Shown one piece after another: positions 11,429-22,995 of a stretch of DNA of 64,000 bases. Position numbers and translations under genes: made by a program. The stretch's first letter is position 1, and each line of letters opens with the position of its first letter. The stretch comes from Aedes albopictus (taxonomy: Eukaryota; Arthropoda; Insecta; Diptera; Culicidae): contig NC_085136.1 in assembly GCF_035046485.1 (NCBI RefSeq), forward strand, positions 163,553,963 to 163,617,962, given 5' to 3'. A model generated the notes under the pieces. It had not been told where the DNA came from. It did not search any database and worked only from the letters and a program-made list of their open reading frames with translations.

Positions 11429-11448
11429 ATCGCCTCCTTCTCTAATCT
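11429..11448 (-). other. Polypurine tract of the LTR element
   Basis: Minus strand AGATTAGAGAAGGAGGCGAT directly precedes the LTR start TGTAGTG. Purine richness and position fit a plus-strand-DNA priming tract. Confidence 0.7.
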
Positions 11449-13870
11449 ATTTTTTTTTGTAATTAAAGTAAAATGCGAGTTTTGCTCAACAATTTGAAAC
11501 AATTAAACAACTTCGATACTTCTAAAAGGTTCTAAAGATGGCCTAGAATTCAGATAACATTAATGATAAAAAAACTAATATGTATACTGATATTTCCAAC
11601 CCAATAAATCCAGGTTCTCATGCGGGGTTTTGATAACTGAACACGACTGCTGTAATACGTATAAAAGTCTCTCTCTTGTGGTTGGTGTGGTTTATTTGGA
11701 TACATTTTAACAGTTCTTATCTGTTCCTTTTATGCTGTCAACAGATAATGAAGTTTGCCGTGAGGTTTTTTTGGTGCATATTCGAAAAAAAAAATCAACA
11801 GAGAATAAACGTTTTCGCTGTTGGAGTTAAATATCAAGTTTTTTTTCCTATTATGAAACTATTATATAATGTTTTTTAATGAGATTTCACATACTGTTTG
11901 ATATTTTCAGCTTTCTTTTTCAGAAATAAAGTTCCAACCCTTGATTTTCTGACGACGTCTGGATACACTGTTTGAACAATTCAAGACTCTGGCTTTGCTA
12001 TGGACTTCTTCCGATTGAGCCTTTAGATTAATATTTTTATTTATTGAAATGATTTTTGAACAGATGAAGAGGTTTTGTACCTCTTTGAGAAAGACTTTGA
12101 AAATAATAAGTCACTTAAAGGGGATTTTCCTTATTGAAATTATTATTTTTAGTTAAAAAACAAATAATAAATAATGAATAATAATATCAAGTTTCAATCA
12201 GACAGTTAAGCAAACATTTCTGTGGATGCAACCCATGAAAATGTATATAATTTGATATCGTATGTCGATATAAACGATACCGCTTTAATTTAGAACATAT
12301 TGGAATACTTAAAAACATGCCTTGAAATTTAATGAGTATTCCAAGCCATCCCAAGGAAATACCCTTGGAATTCAACTTCGACGTAAATACAGAATATTAA
12401 TGCTTGAAATAAAATAATCAGTAATGAGAGTCGTTTGCTTTACAGTAATTTCTTCAAAATATGAACAAATTATTTAATTACATTCAATATCAAATTAATC
12501 CAAGCCTCAAACATTTAATTCAAAATAAGTTCTAACAGAATCAAAAGGATGCATTTTTTTTGTCAATTATTTTTAAACATTCCTATATTTTGAAAGGTAT
12601 TCTACAGCAAATTGTAATTTAGAGCCCGTTTTCGTACTTAATTGTTTTCTACCCCTTTGCTACGCATAGTATCTCAACAAAGACAGAATAAACCCGTACA
12701 GTTTTGTGTTCTTTGAGCACATTCACAGTAATCAACTATGATCCTTCTGCATCAATTAATCCATCCATTCCGGACTGGCCAAAAGTCAACAGAAACATAC
12801 TATTTCAGCTTTATCGGTCCTAATCATGTAACATGCTATATTCAAGTATTTCTCGACGCGTATCTAATAAAATAAAATAAAATAAAAAAATGTACTTCAT
12901 TCTAACAATTTTTGAATATACATATTACAAGGTCGGTTCCACACAAAAAAAACTTAAAATTTAATTTATATATTTATGTTTGACATTATGTTGAATTTTG
13001 AAAATAAGACAAACCACATTTTGATCTACATAGGTGGTAATTATTTACTTTGTTTTTTTTTCACCCTTACCGGTAATACACTTTCACATACTCAAAGGCA
13101 TTAATTAGTCTAAAGATAAGGTTTTAACTCTTTTTTTATAATATCATAATAGTTTACATTTGTAGTTTATACGTAGAAAAATGCTATAATAATTACTCGA
13201 TTTATGTTTCTAGCTGTCCTTGCAAACATCGCACTGCCTACTGCGTTTTTTCTGTAGTTCCATATAGGAATCCTTCGTAACATTGTAATTTCAGAATTAC
13301 TTTTTTCTCTCGCTTTCCTATAGTCTTATACCCTAGTTTTTTTTTTACATGTACACGCAGGAGCCCTGAACTAATGCAACAGTTGAAGAATTACCTTAAT
13401 CCGTTGATTTGTATAGTTTCAAATTGTAACATACAAACACTATTTCATTTTATTACCTATCTTACGAAATAAAAATAGCATTATTTTCGTAATAAACTAT
13501 TTAATAAATTTTCAAACAATTTGGCAATCATAGGTTGTTTTTTTTTTGTCCTATCTAAATCCTACAAAATAGAAACTGAAATATTTCTAAACCAAACTAA
13601 GTTCAAATCAAATCTCAAGTGTAACCTATTCTGAATTAAAACTGACGACAAACAAAAAAGCAAATGTTAACTATAATCATGATACCTAAGCCGTTGATTG
13701 ACTGATTTGTCTTTACATAGGCCTTTTTTTTAGGACACATTTCATTTTTTTTAAATTCAAAATGTTGTTCATTACATACACACAGTTACTTCATATTTTC
13801 TACATGTCAAATACTATACATGTTCTATAAAAATGTTCATGTCATGGAAATCTCACACACACACCCCACA
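11449..13870. other. Non-coding interior of the LARD, first part
   Basis: AT-rich sequence with no long frame, no motif of a retroelement protein and no obvious internal repeat. Several short T runs are present. Confidence 0.6.
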
Positions 13871-14404
13871 TCACATATGTCAATGATCACTGTTTAAATT
13901 GGCAATATAGTAGTACTTTGGAAGGCAAATATAATTGTATACTTGATGAGTCTTGTTATTCTATAAGTACATTGTTTTGACTGTTAACAAATCAGACAAT
14001 ACTGTATTCAATTCTATTTGAAACAACTGTCTACACTAATTCACTTATTCTTCGAAAGAGATAACTTCATCTTAACTAAATTGTATCTGTGTCCAAATAC
14101 CAACCATTCTAACAAAATAAACACTAGAGCACATTGACATCACATATGTCAATGATCACTGTTTAAATTGGCAATATAGTAGTACTTTGGAAGGCAAATA
14201 TAATTGTATACTTGATGAGTCTTGTTATTCTATAAGTACATTGTTTTGACTGTTAACAAATCAGACAATACTGTATTCAATTCTATTTGAAACAACTGTC
14301 TACACTAATTCACTTATTCTTCGAAAGAGATAACTTCATCTTAACTAAATTGTATCTGTGACCAAATACCAACCATTCTAACAAAATAAACACTAGAGCA
14401 CATT
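13871..14404. repeat. 269-bp tandem duplication in the LARD interior
   Basis: TCACATATGTCAATGATCAC begins both copies (13871 and 14140); copy 2 ends with CACTAGAGCACATT near 14404. The two differ at only a few positions (TGTGTCC versus TGTGACC). Confidence 0.9.
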
Positions 14405-14893
14405 TTTTACCTGTTCCAGTCACAAAGAAGTTGAACCCATCTGTTTTGCCTAAATACAGTTCACACTTCTATCCATATCTGATCTTAGACAAAAACTACA
14501 CCCGAAATCACATTTTTTAAATCACTTAATACCCTAATAATACCTTTGAACGATAACTGATATTAAATCTTGTTTAAAACATTTCCTTTTTCAATCGTTA
14601 ATAGATCCTTAAACAAATCCTCATTAATCGTTACTAACACTTGTAATGTACGATCTTCGCATAATTCCATTATTTGGTATTGTTATCATGTATATTCTGT
14701 ATCTCCTAGCTAATCCACAGTACGCTAATGAAGCCAAAAATAATCAATCCCAATGATACTTTCATGACTGCTATTCTCCTGTGTGTATCTGTTAGTTTTC
14801 CTCCATAATAAAACGACAATGCAATATCAAAAGAATGTTCTTATGAGAAGAAACGGTTCAAGTCCACAAGTCAAACTCAAGAAATCATCTACG

Positions 14894-15885
14894 CATTCCT
14901 CAGATTCAACCAACTTACATTTTCTTACACTTAAAATCATACCAACTGATCATGATTGATTTCAAAACTAGAGTACAGTGACGATTCGTTCGTTGAGAGC
15001 TCGTTAGATGGGCTGTCTCGATGGTTGAATGTTCACTGGTTGGGGCAAAACCCAACTAAAAAGCACTGTCAATGTCAAAATAGATGTCAAAACGAGTTTG
15101 ACGTCTGACCGCCGTCGCATCACAGCTCCTGTATACAGAACGTTTACGCAAGTATGTGAGTGTTCCGTGACGTATTTCTCGACACTTGCGTGTGTCTAGA
15201 GCATTTTGATCAGTTGTCAGTTGCCCCAACGAACGAACACTATTCGCTAATCGGGGCGCAATCGTGACCCAACCAGCGAATCCGGACTGTAGTCTGCACT
15301 TCAAAGTTGTTTATCAAGCACCAAAACAACAAAGAAAAAACAAAATCCATTGAAGATAACAACATTTGGTATAAATAAAAAAAACAATGCACAAGATTTT
15401 GATCTTTAGGTGAACTTGAAATTCCTCAGATTCAACCAACTTACATTTTCTTACACTTAAAATCATATCAACTGATCATGATTGATTTCAAAACTAGAGT
15501 GTTCTACCATAGCCTAATTTCAAGACCTAGATGTACCAAAGAAAACGATCAAATTTTGTGTGTCCAATCCGGTACCCAATAATATTCATAACCGTGTATT
15601 TTTTTTTCGTGTAAATTGCCTTTTGTGTAAATTATATTAAGCGTGATACACTGATCTGACAGCTCTGACAGTAAGCGATTAAACATAAATTACGTAAAGT
15701 GGGTACCGAGGATTGTTCACAATCTGCGAACTTGACTGCGGATAAAATCGCGACCATGACACCGTTGGTTCTACACTTCAAACATGTTTATCAAGCACCA
15801 AAACAACGAAGAAAAAACAAAATCCATTGGAGATATCAACATTAGGTATAAATAAAAAAACACTGCACATAATTTTGATCTTTAG
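14894..15885. repeat. Diverged direct duplication in the LARD interior
   Basis: ATTCCTCAGATTCAACCAAC starts at 14894 and again at 15421; TTTATCAAGCACCAAAACAA follows at about 15310 and 15788. The middles of the two copies differ completely. In copy 1 much of the middle is the TA-flanked element at 14976-15289. Confidence 0.8.
14976..15289. mobile_element. Possible pogo/Tigger-like MITE (CAG...CTG, TA flanks)
   Basis: CAGTGACGATTCG at the left and CGAATCCGGACTG at the right are imperfect inverses, each flanked by TA. Subterminal TTCGTTCGTTG / CAACGAACGAAC add support. CAG-type ends with a TA duplication fit the pogo/Tigger group, but the terminal match is only about 10 of 13. Confidence 0.45.
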
Positions 15886-16139
15886 ATTAACTTAGAATGA
15901 AGCTGGCCGGTGGCAATATCAGAAAACAACGTATATATAAAACCATCACTATTTTACAAACGAAAATAATTAAAATACTTTCATGGAATATGTTTGAAAA
16001 GTTCCCATCTGTCAAAAAACATCCTCACAAGGCTCCGTATTTCACTATTCGCACATTGTACTATGTAATGACTATAGGCCAGACTAAAACTTGTGAGCTT
16101 TAACGCATCCATGTCTTGCAAAAAACGACTAACCCTTCC

Positions 16140-17190
16140 GTATCTCAATTGGGAGCTTATTCGGCTGTCAAATTTTCCATCAAGCATCAAAATATTAAAA
16201 CAAAATCCTGAATACTCCTTCTAAATCCCACAATTAACATGATCTACCCTTGAGATATCACTAAAAATACTTCACGAGCCTAGAATATTCATCCTGCGTA
16301 AAACTACACAAAAAACATAACCTTTTGCTTCTCTTAACTTACACTTTCTTTTCTTAGGCTTAGCTACCCATCTATCATTAGAATATGGAAATCGTCTATA
16401 CGTTTCTTTAATTCTCAACTTACTTTTTTTGCCTCCATGCTATAGGGGTGAATACCCTAACTTTCAAAAGTATTCATGAAACATCAAAATTAAAATGTAT
16501 ATAAACAAATGCCTCTCTTCTCTTACATACAAATCCTCTCTCAAATACATCTGATGTCAAAACTCATGCTTGGAGCTTATCAGGCTCCATCAAGTATCAA
16601 AATAAGAAAATCTTCGTCAAATACATCTTAAAACTCACTATTTGAGTGCTTTTTCAAGTAGCTACATTACGTGATCTTCGTAGTGGTTCATTGGTGATAC
16701 TTTTCGGTTTCAGGATAGCCTGCATGTAGATTCAACATTTAAAAAAACATCAATAGTACTCTGTAAACCTCTCCACTCACAAGCTCTTACCTCTTTGCTT
16801 TAAATCTACACAAATCTTTGTATATTTCTCACTTGACAAACATTACCACAACCTAGACCACAAACGATTTTGATCATGCTTCACATGCTGAAGCTTGTCA
16901 GGCTCCGAAAATCTGCATTAGCTGTCAAAACCAGAAATTATAAATAAGCTCTTTCTTATATTATGATTTTAATTTGTTTCAAATTTACATAATGTTAAAA
17001 TGATTTTGATAATGCTGCAATTGCCGAAGTTTGCCAAACTTCGCGCAAATCTGCATTAAACATCAAAATCAGAAATTATTCCGTAGATCATGCTTTGAAT
17101 GTGTTTTGAATATACATATACTGGTCATTTGATTTTCATAATGCTTCAATTGCCGAAGTTTGCCAGACTTCGCAAATCAGCATTAAGTAT
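16140..17190. repeat. Dispersed/tandem hairpin repeats in the LARD interior
   Basis: A recurrent module containing (T)GCTTCAATTGCCGAAG...CTTCGCAAATC, CATTAA, ATCAAAA and GAAATTA occurs near 16877, 17007 and 17131, with older relatives near 16147 and 16566. Each module has a short stem (GAAGTTTGCC.. / ..ACTTC) that could fold as RNA. Confidence 0.7.
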
Positions 17191-17339
17191 CAAAAAAAGA
17201 AATTAAAAACAACAATATGTACATTAATTCGACACCTACTGACAATATTAAACAGTAATTCGTTCACCTAATGACATACTTCTCAGATATTGTTTCTAGT
17301 AGTTTATAGAGAATTATCGGTAATCTATTCTTTCCATTT

Positions 17340-18310
17340 AGTCTTTCCTTGTTTTCATCCGTGACACCCAATTCTAAAGGAGACACTGCACAGAATCATT
17401 GGTAAGAGACTCACTACACTTTACTTCTTTTATGTTCTTTAACTTCTGTGAGACCTAACTCTTATGGAGACGCTACACAGAATTTTCGGTTGAAGGTCTG
17501 CTTACTTTTGCTACTTTTTTTTTACTTCTGTGAGACCTAACTCTCAAAGAGACGCTACACAAAATCATTGGTACACGTTACACTTTGCTTCTTTTATTTT
17601 GTTTTACTTCTGTGAGACCTAACTCTTATGGAGACGCTACACAGAAGCAACGGTGAAAGACCTACTCACTTTCGCCACATTGTTTTTCTTTCGGTTTTCT
17701 TCTGTGAGATCTAACTCATAAGGAGACGCTACACAGAATTGTCGGTGAAAGACCTACTTACTTTTGACGTTTTTTTTTTGTTTTACTTCTGTGAGACCTA
17801 ACTCTTAAGGAGACGCTACACAGAATTATCGGTAAAACGCTCGCTACACTTTGCTCCTTTTATCTTCTTTCACTTCTGTGAGATCTACTTCATATGGAGA
17901 CACTAAACAGAATCATCGGTGAGAGACCTACTCATTTTCACCACAATATTTTCCGTTGTTTTTTTTTTACTCCTATGAGACCTTACTCATAATGAGACGC
18001 TACACAGCATTGACGGTAAAATAACTACTAACTTTTGACTCATTGTTCGAGACCCAACCTCCATGCAGACGCTACTCCAAATCGTCGGTTGGACCAATTC
18101 CTCTTTGTGCCTCTTGTGGTTTATTTCTGTCAAACCACACACATACGCTATATAGAATCAACAGAAGAATGACTCGCTGCACTTTTTTTTTGTCCACTTA
18201 AGTTACATGAAGTTGCTACTCTTTGCCAACCGATACACAATGTCACTTCTAATCTGAACTACTTCGTTCTCTAGTTTTCTTTTACCACTGTAAGATTGAA
18301 CTTCTATGAA
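17340..18310. repeat. About 85-bp tandem array in the LARD interior
   Basis: About ten diverged copies of a unit with CTTCTGTGAGACCTAACTCT, GGAGACGCTACACAGAAT and CGGTGAAAGACCTACT, spaced roughly 75 to 95 bp apart. Copies start near 17356, 17445, 17526, 17608, 17700, 17787, 17875 and 17970, with weaker ones after. This is the most ordered part of the interior. Confidence 0.85.
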
Positions 18311-18551
18311 GACGCCATAATGACTACTGGATTGAAACTTTTCTTTGTTCCGTTTATTATTTTTTTTTTCAATTTCTTTAAACATACATAGAATTGAATC
18401 ACAACAGTTTTTCGCTGAGAACAACAGGATAATTGTAAAACAACTACATATTGATTTAAAACATGGTTTAATTTGCTACTAAACCAATATCCTGTAAGTC
18501 AAAATTAAAACATCACGAAAAGAAAAACAATCTAGTCGTACAATGTCGTAC

Positions 18552-18722
18552 AATGGATCATTGACGCCGACTTTTCCGCTACTCACCGCATCAAAACAAA
18601 AGCGCCACCGTATATGGACAGTAACACAGTGACAGCAGTCGAGTTACGTCAAACACACAAGGCTACGGTGGCGCTATCTGTTCATTTCATAGCGGCTGTT
18701 TTAGTTATTTTAGTGATCCATT
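18552..18722. mobile_element. Small MITE in the LARD interior
   Basis: AATGGATCA / TGATCCATT ends; inner arms AGCGCCACCGTA / TACGGTGGCGCT are perfect. No coding capacity. Confidence 0.65.
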
Positions 18723-19766
18723 CCGAATTACAACAAGTAAAAATACAATCTTACCACACATTTTTTTTTTTTGAACCATATCATACTCAACACTTATCAA
18801 TTCGAAATCATCCCAGATGTCTTCTAATAATTGTACTCAGTGAATTTCAAATAACTGAAATTACTTCTTAATTACTATGCATTCGTAGTTCAGTATTATT
18901 TTAATACGCTGTCTGAAATCAATTCGCAACCCAAAATCCGATTTATCTCTATTTCAAATAATAAACCTTTACAAACTCAATTTCAATTTTTAGTATTTAA
19001 AACTTAATTCCTGTCCGACTTAAATGTTCCCCAAAATCTTCAGCCAGCTAAAACTCCATCCTGCACTCCAACTGCTGCATTTATGAATGAAAACCCTGCC
19101 AGGAGGCAGCGTCCCAACACGTGAATATCAATATCAACATCAACACGGCCGTCATTCCACAAAATGGTTCATCTCTCTTGCATGTAATTCGAATTCAAAC
19201 CAGATTATAACACAAACACATGTAAACATACATCTTTCCGTTCACACCCCTTCATTCGCTTCACCCCTGAATACATCCTAGAAGTCTCCATCCGCGTTAG
19301 GTTACATTGCGCAAATAATGCAAAATCAAGACAGACACCTGAAAAGAACCTACCCTCCTTGTATCCATGTGTCTCAGCAAAGCGCTGTGTTGCTGAAAAC
19401 AACGACGCGGAAGCGCACTATTTCCGACAAAAGTGCCTAAATTGAAAGCGTGAATGTAAAATAATGAATAGCGATTATTTGTCAATTTCATACAAATTCC
19501 CCCTTCAAGCGAACAGGAGAATCGCAAAAATGGTAACATAACACCACTCTCCCCTGGAATATCCCTTTAATTCATTCTACTTACGACATGATCAAAACCA
19601 CTTCGCGAGTTGGGTCGCGTCGCGACTAGATTGCGTGACGTCCGTATAATAACCTCCAAATCACGTATGAAAAAAAAACAAGTTGAGGACTGACTAATTA
19701 AATTCCACATTCAAACCCTCATATCACTTCATATTTGATAATATCATTTATTACCGTGCAAATTCG
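18723..19766. other. Non-coding interior of the LARD, last part
   Basis: AT-rich sequence without long frames or recognisable retroelement motifs. In element orientation this is the leader region just after the primer-binding site. Confidence 0.55.
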
Positions 19767-19780
19767 TACCGGCTGCGCCA
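19767..19780 (-). other. Primer-binding site of the LTR element (tRNA-Ser type)
   Basis: Plus TACCGGCTGCGCCA, minus TGGCGCAGCCGGTA, with no spacer from the LTR at 19781. It matches the 3' terminus of insect tRNA-Ser including CCA, as recalled from family knowledge. Confidence 0.75.
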
Positions 19781-20328
19781 TGTAGTGTTCCTACCAAGAT
19801 ACCCACACTTTTCGTTTCGGAACAATCAAGATTATTCTGACTTTTGATTACTTACCCGTACATTAACCAAACTCAAAACCTTACCAAACTTACTTTGCTC
19901 CACGTTCACATTTCAAAATCTTCTGTTCACAAGTAAACAAACATACATTGCATTTTCGTAATTACAAAGAATTTATTCACAAAACAAAACCAACCGTACT
20001 TTTTGTCCACGTCCGTTCGCGTCAAATATCGTTCACAAACTGCCGGTTTACAGTCTCGCTGCGCTGTACATTCGCGTACCGGTTTTCCTCTTCATTCATT
20101 CGCCTTCCATTCATGCTCGCCTTCCCTTTCACCCGTCCGAGTCGTTGTCGTCGCACCGTCGAGCCGCATCGCGCTTTTCGAACACGCATCGTTCTTGTGG
20201 ACTCCAGATTGCAAGGCTCATGTTCGAAAGCTCATGTGCTGCAGGTACGGTACACTCAGATAAATGAGAGTTGGTAAATTACGTGTATTAAAATCAAATA
20301 TTTTCAACACCTCATTCATATCACTACA
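19781..20328 (-). repeat. LTR (5' LTR in element orientation)
   Basis: 548-bp partner of 10881-11428. Transcription in element orientation would start in this copy and run leftward. Confidence 0.9.
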
Positions 20329-20530
20329 CAATCTTCGTCCGAAAAAACAACGGTGACGATTAGCCTTTTCGTCGCCGACTGCGGGCGTCACGACGAAGCT
20401 CAATCATAAATAGTCACCCACCAGCTTTTCCGTCGTCCCCTTTGTTCCCTGGAAATGAGCGACGACGGACCAAAAGAACGCCAACTGGGATTAGCTTTTA
20501 TTGGCGTTTCGGCACTTGTGGTGATGTGAA

Positions 20531-20603
20531 ACCTCACTAGCTCAGTTGGTATGATTGCTGGATTGGCAATCTAGAGGTTCGTTGTTTGATTCCAGGTGAA
20601 ATT
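20531..20603 (+). ncRNA. tRNA-like unit (Ala-GGC-like, degenerate acceptor)
   Basis: A box TAGCTCAGTTGG is canonical. The anticodon arm CTGGA-TTGGCAA-TCTAG pairs and would present GGC. The B box GTTTGATTCC differs from GTTCGATTCC by one base. The acceptor stem does not pair, so this is not a working tRNA. T runs follow from about 20605. It lies within the hAT-like element at 10824-20848. It could be a SINE head or a tRNA pseudogene. Confidence 0.65.
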
Positions 20604-20848
20604 ATTTTTTTATTAAAATCTTTTTTTTTGTGTGTTGCTGGTGGCAACATTGACTCCGTTGGCCAGATGCACTTGGACGAAGAGCGAAACAAAGCGAATG
20701 AAGATTTTGTTTTCGTCACGACGCAAGCCCTTCACGACGATTCGCTGGCTTGAATGAGTCATCCGATGTGGAACGAGCAACGATGACGATCTAGTTTTTG
20801 TTCTCGTCGTCGACTTTTTTGGTCGTACGGCGACGATTTTCAGCCCTG

Positions 20849-22220
20849 CGGCTAACAGATATCGAATCCCACTCCAGACGAACGAATTTCGCTTCAGGAA
20901 AGGAAGAAAAGGAGAGGTCCTGAGATTAACTCTTAGAAATAATAAGGATTAAAAAAAAATGCGATGTTTTCTATTATTTATTTCTTATTAGCTGAAATTG
21001 AATCAAGTACACACGTTCTGTTTAAAAAGAAGTGACAAAAATATATATATTTGAAGAAAACAAAACTATAAACATACTTAAATAAGGCCCCAAGTTCACA
21101 GGGTCAAATATTTGACAAGGAAAGAGCTCAAGAAATAACATCTGTTTGACTAATGAAAATTCGATCGAGTCAAACAAGATGCTTGAGCATTAAATTTTGT
21201 TTCTTTTTTGATATTTGACCCTGTGTAGTGGGATCTTTGGTATACGCTTGGGTATACGAGGCAGCATTTTATTCTAGGCACCGACGTCTTGGAAAGTAGA
21301 CCTTTACAGGTTTTGCAAGTCCGGTTATTGTTCCGAATGCCGATTCGCTGACTATGAGCTCTCCCAAAGTGCTAGTGTTGGGTTATCCAAACCCAAAACC
21401 TGTGTCAGTAACTCAGAATAGATTTCCGAGAACCATCTCGGATTGTAACGATCCGAACACGGCACCGACTGCCTGACTGGGGTTGTTTCTTTGTTGTTCC
21501 AAAATGTGTGGCCGCTGCAGTTGCCTTGCGTTATGCTCCGGAGACCTCTTTCGGTTTCCTGGTATTTTTCATTCCGCGGTTTTTTCTACCGATGGTCTGG
21601 AGCTCCGCATCAGATGAGATTCTGTCGATTTCGTCTGCTGACTTGGCCAGCGCCATTTCTTTTCCACCGCCGATGTGAGTCCCAAAACGTCTTCCACTTT
21701 GTATCGTTTTTCCTGTCCGAAAATAGAAAAATGGGCATAAAACGTTGTTTCTCATCTCAGTGCTTTCTCCATCGTATTTAAAAAAACTCACCCTCCCTGA
21801 CGAACTGTGGACAGTCTCCGATCCGAAGAAAAAAAAAACTGCAGACTGGGAGATTCGGGAGATTCGATTTGTTTTGATTTGATGGGCCGACGCAGTTGAT
21901 GTTGATGGAAGCGTTGGAAGAGCTGCTGTCAAACGGCGTCGCGACGTTGCAACGCTTTTGAGTCGGTATTGGGCGATTTTCAGTGATTGTTGTCATTTTA
22001 TTCGATTTTTTCAGATATTTCGGATTTTTACCATTTTGTTGAGAATGGAAGGCATAAAACCGCTAAAAACTTAACCAAAGCTTGGGAAATGGAGAATATC
22101 CGATAAAATCGATTTAATATCCAACATAATGAAACAAATCGATAATAATTGGGAAACTGAAATAAAATGACGTCTTATCGCATGACAATGGACTCGAATC
22201 GATTTGTGTCGTCCCCCTCG
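20849..22220. other. Interior of the hAT-like composite, no recognised gene
   Basis: Overlapping frames on both strands (21491-21781 plus, 21531-21932 minus) show no family signature. A small inverted-repeat element (21086-21235) is annotated separately. Confidence 0.5.
21086..21235. mobile_element. 150-bp MITE
   Basis: GGCCCCAAGTTCACAGGGTC faces GACCCTGTGTAGTGGGATC, and TCAAATATT faces ATATTTGA next to them. No coding capacity. Confidence 0.65.
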
Positions 22221-22390
22221 ATTATTTATGCATTTTGTATCCGCATCTCTCTCACTCTCTTTCAATTTTCATGCTATCTGCCGTTTAGCCTGGGTTGAAG
22301 AGAAGTGTTTCGTCAACCCAGATGAAGCACCAGATAGCATGAAAACAGAAAGAGAGTGAGAGAGATGCGGATACAAAATGCATAAATAAT
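22221..22390. repeat. 170-bp near-perfect palindrome
   Basis: ATTATTTATGCATTTTGTAT at the left is mirrored by ATACAAAATGCATAAATAAT at the right, with further arms GCATCTCTCTCACTCTC / GAGAGTGAGAGAGATGC and CATGCTATCTG / CAGATAGCATG around a loop containing TGGGTTGA / TCAACCCA. It sits just inside the right TIR of the composite. Confidence 0.85.
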
Positions 22391-22422
22391 AGTAATTCCG
22401 TGTATACTTTTATTTCTGAGTG

Positions 22423-22556
22423 TACTCTATTCGGCAAACTTTTAGACAAAATCACAAGGCAAAAGTCGTCCATACATCGTTTTTTGATTGCACGCTTCTG
22501 AGCTGAGAAAACTGCAAGTGAGTGTAACTCTTTGCAAGTGAGTGTTCCCATCCTTG
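22423..22556 (-). repeat. Right TIR of the hAT-like composite
   Basis: Inverse of 10386-10519, followed by the duplicated target GTTGTTGG. Confidence 0.85.
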
Positions 22557-22752
22557 GTTGTTGGATGTGTGAACATTGTGCTTTCAAAGATTGAACATTT
22601 GCACGATCGTCGCGAAATCCATGCAATGCTCAATACCCTTCAAAAATCAACTGAGTTGGTTGAAAGTCAGCATTTCAAATTTTGTTCTCATCTTTTCCAT
22701 GGCACCATGTTACTATTAAGTCTATGATGTTAAATACTCTCAAAAAAGTTCA

Positions 22753-22828
22753 TGCCGCCAACCGGTCTTGAACAAAGAACCCTATGGTTGACATGCTCAC
22801 ATGCTGATCACTCGGCCGTAAGAGTGAC
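22753..22828 (-). ncRNA. tRNA-like unit, degenerate
   Basis: Read on the minus strand, ACGGCCGAGTGATCAGC resembles a Ser/Leu-type A box and TTGTTCAAGACC a B box. A six-T run (plus AAAAAA at 22742-22747) follows close by. Stems are not well conserved. Probably a SINE-like or tRNA-derived fragment. Confidence 0.4.
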
Positions 22829-22995
22829 GGAGGACAAAACGCATTCAAGAGACTTTTGTGGTGTGATGGCCCTCGCCATGGTTTTTTAGTTTGGCCGACT
22901 TAGTTTTCTTTGATAATGATGGGCGGAGTAAACTGACATTAGAAGCGCCGCGCCAATGAAAATAGGATTGGGCGAATTTACTGGGGGAATGACTG

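Larger units (their letters stand above)
10881..20328 (-). mobile_element. Non-autonomous LTR retrotransposon (LARD type), 9448 bp
   Basis: Two direct 548-bp LTRs (10881-11428 and 19781-20328) start TGTAGTG and end CACTACA. Both are flanked by the 5-bp duplication CAATC (10876-10880 and 20329-20333). On the minus strand the sequence next to the upstream LTR is TGGCGCAGCCGGTA, complementary to the 3' end of a tRNA-Ser as I recall it, so a primer-binding site. A purine tract AGAGAAGGAGGCGAT abuts the downstream LTR. The element therefore reads on the minus strand. The 8.35-kb interior has no frame longer than about 90 codons and no gag, protease or reverse-transcriptase motif, so it must rely on proteins from a partner element. 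The LTRs appear identical, implying a recent insertion. The tRNA-Ser primer is known for some Ty3/gypsy-like elements, but the superfamily is unresolved. Confidence 0.9.
10824..20848. mobile_element. hAT-like element with tRNA-like core, split by the LTR element
   Basis: CAGGGTTGACAATCGTC at 10824 faces GACGATTTTCAGCCCTG ending at 20848. Without the LTR insertion the element would be about 570 bp. Its interior includes repeated CGACGA-rich stretches and the tRNA-like unit at 20531-20603. I could not find a matching 8-bp target duplication, so the boundaries are less certain than for the enclosing element. Confidence 0.5.
10386..22556. mobile_element. Composite hAT-like element, 12.2 kb, 8-bp TSD
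   Basis: Flanked on both sides by GTTGTTGG (10378-10385 and 22557-22564). Terminal inverted repeats are about 134 bp long and closely similar: 10386-10519 starts CAGGGATGGGAACACTCACT, and 22423-22556 is its inverse, ending AGTGAGTGTTCCCATCCTTG. An 8-bp duplication plus CAGGG-type ends is the signature of the hAT superfamily. No transposase was seen. Removing the nested LTR element and its 5-bp duplication leaves about 2.7 kb. Another member of the family, much older, is at 40192-43301. Confidence 0.85.

Noticed and set aside
10881..20328. Coding LTR retrotransposon or endogenous retrovirus
   Set aside because: No gag, protease, RT, integrase or envelope motif in any frame of the interior.
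21491..21932. Possible hAT transposase relic inside the composite
   Set aside because: The overlapping frames show no transposase motif I can recognise.
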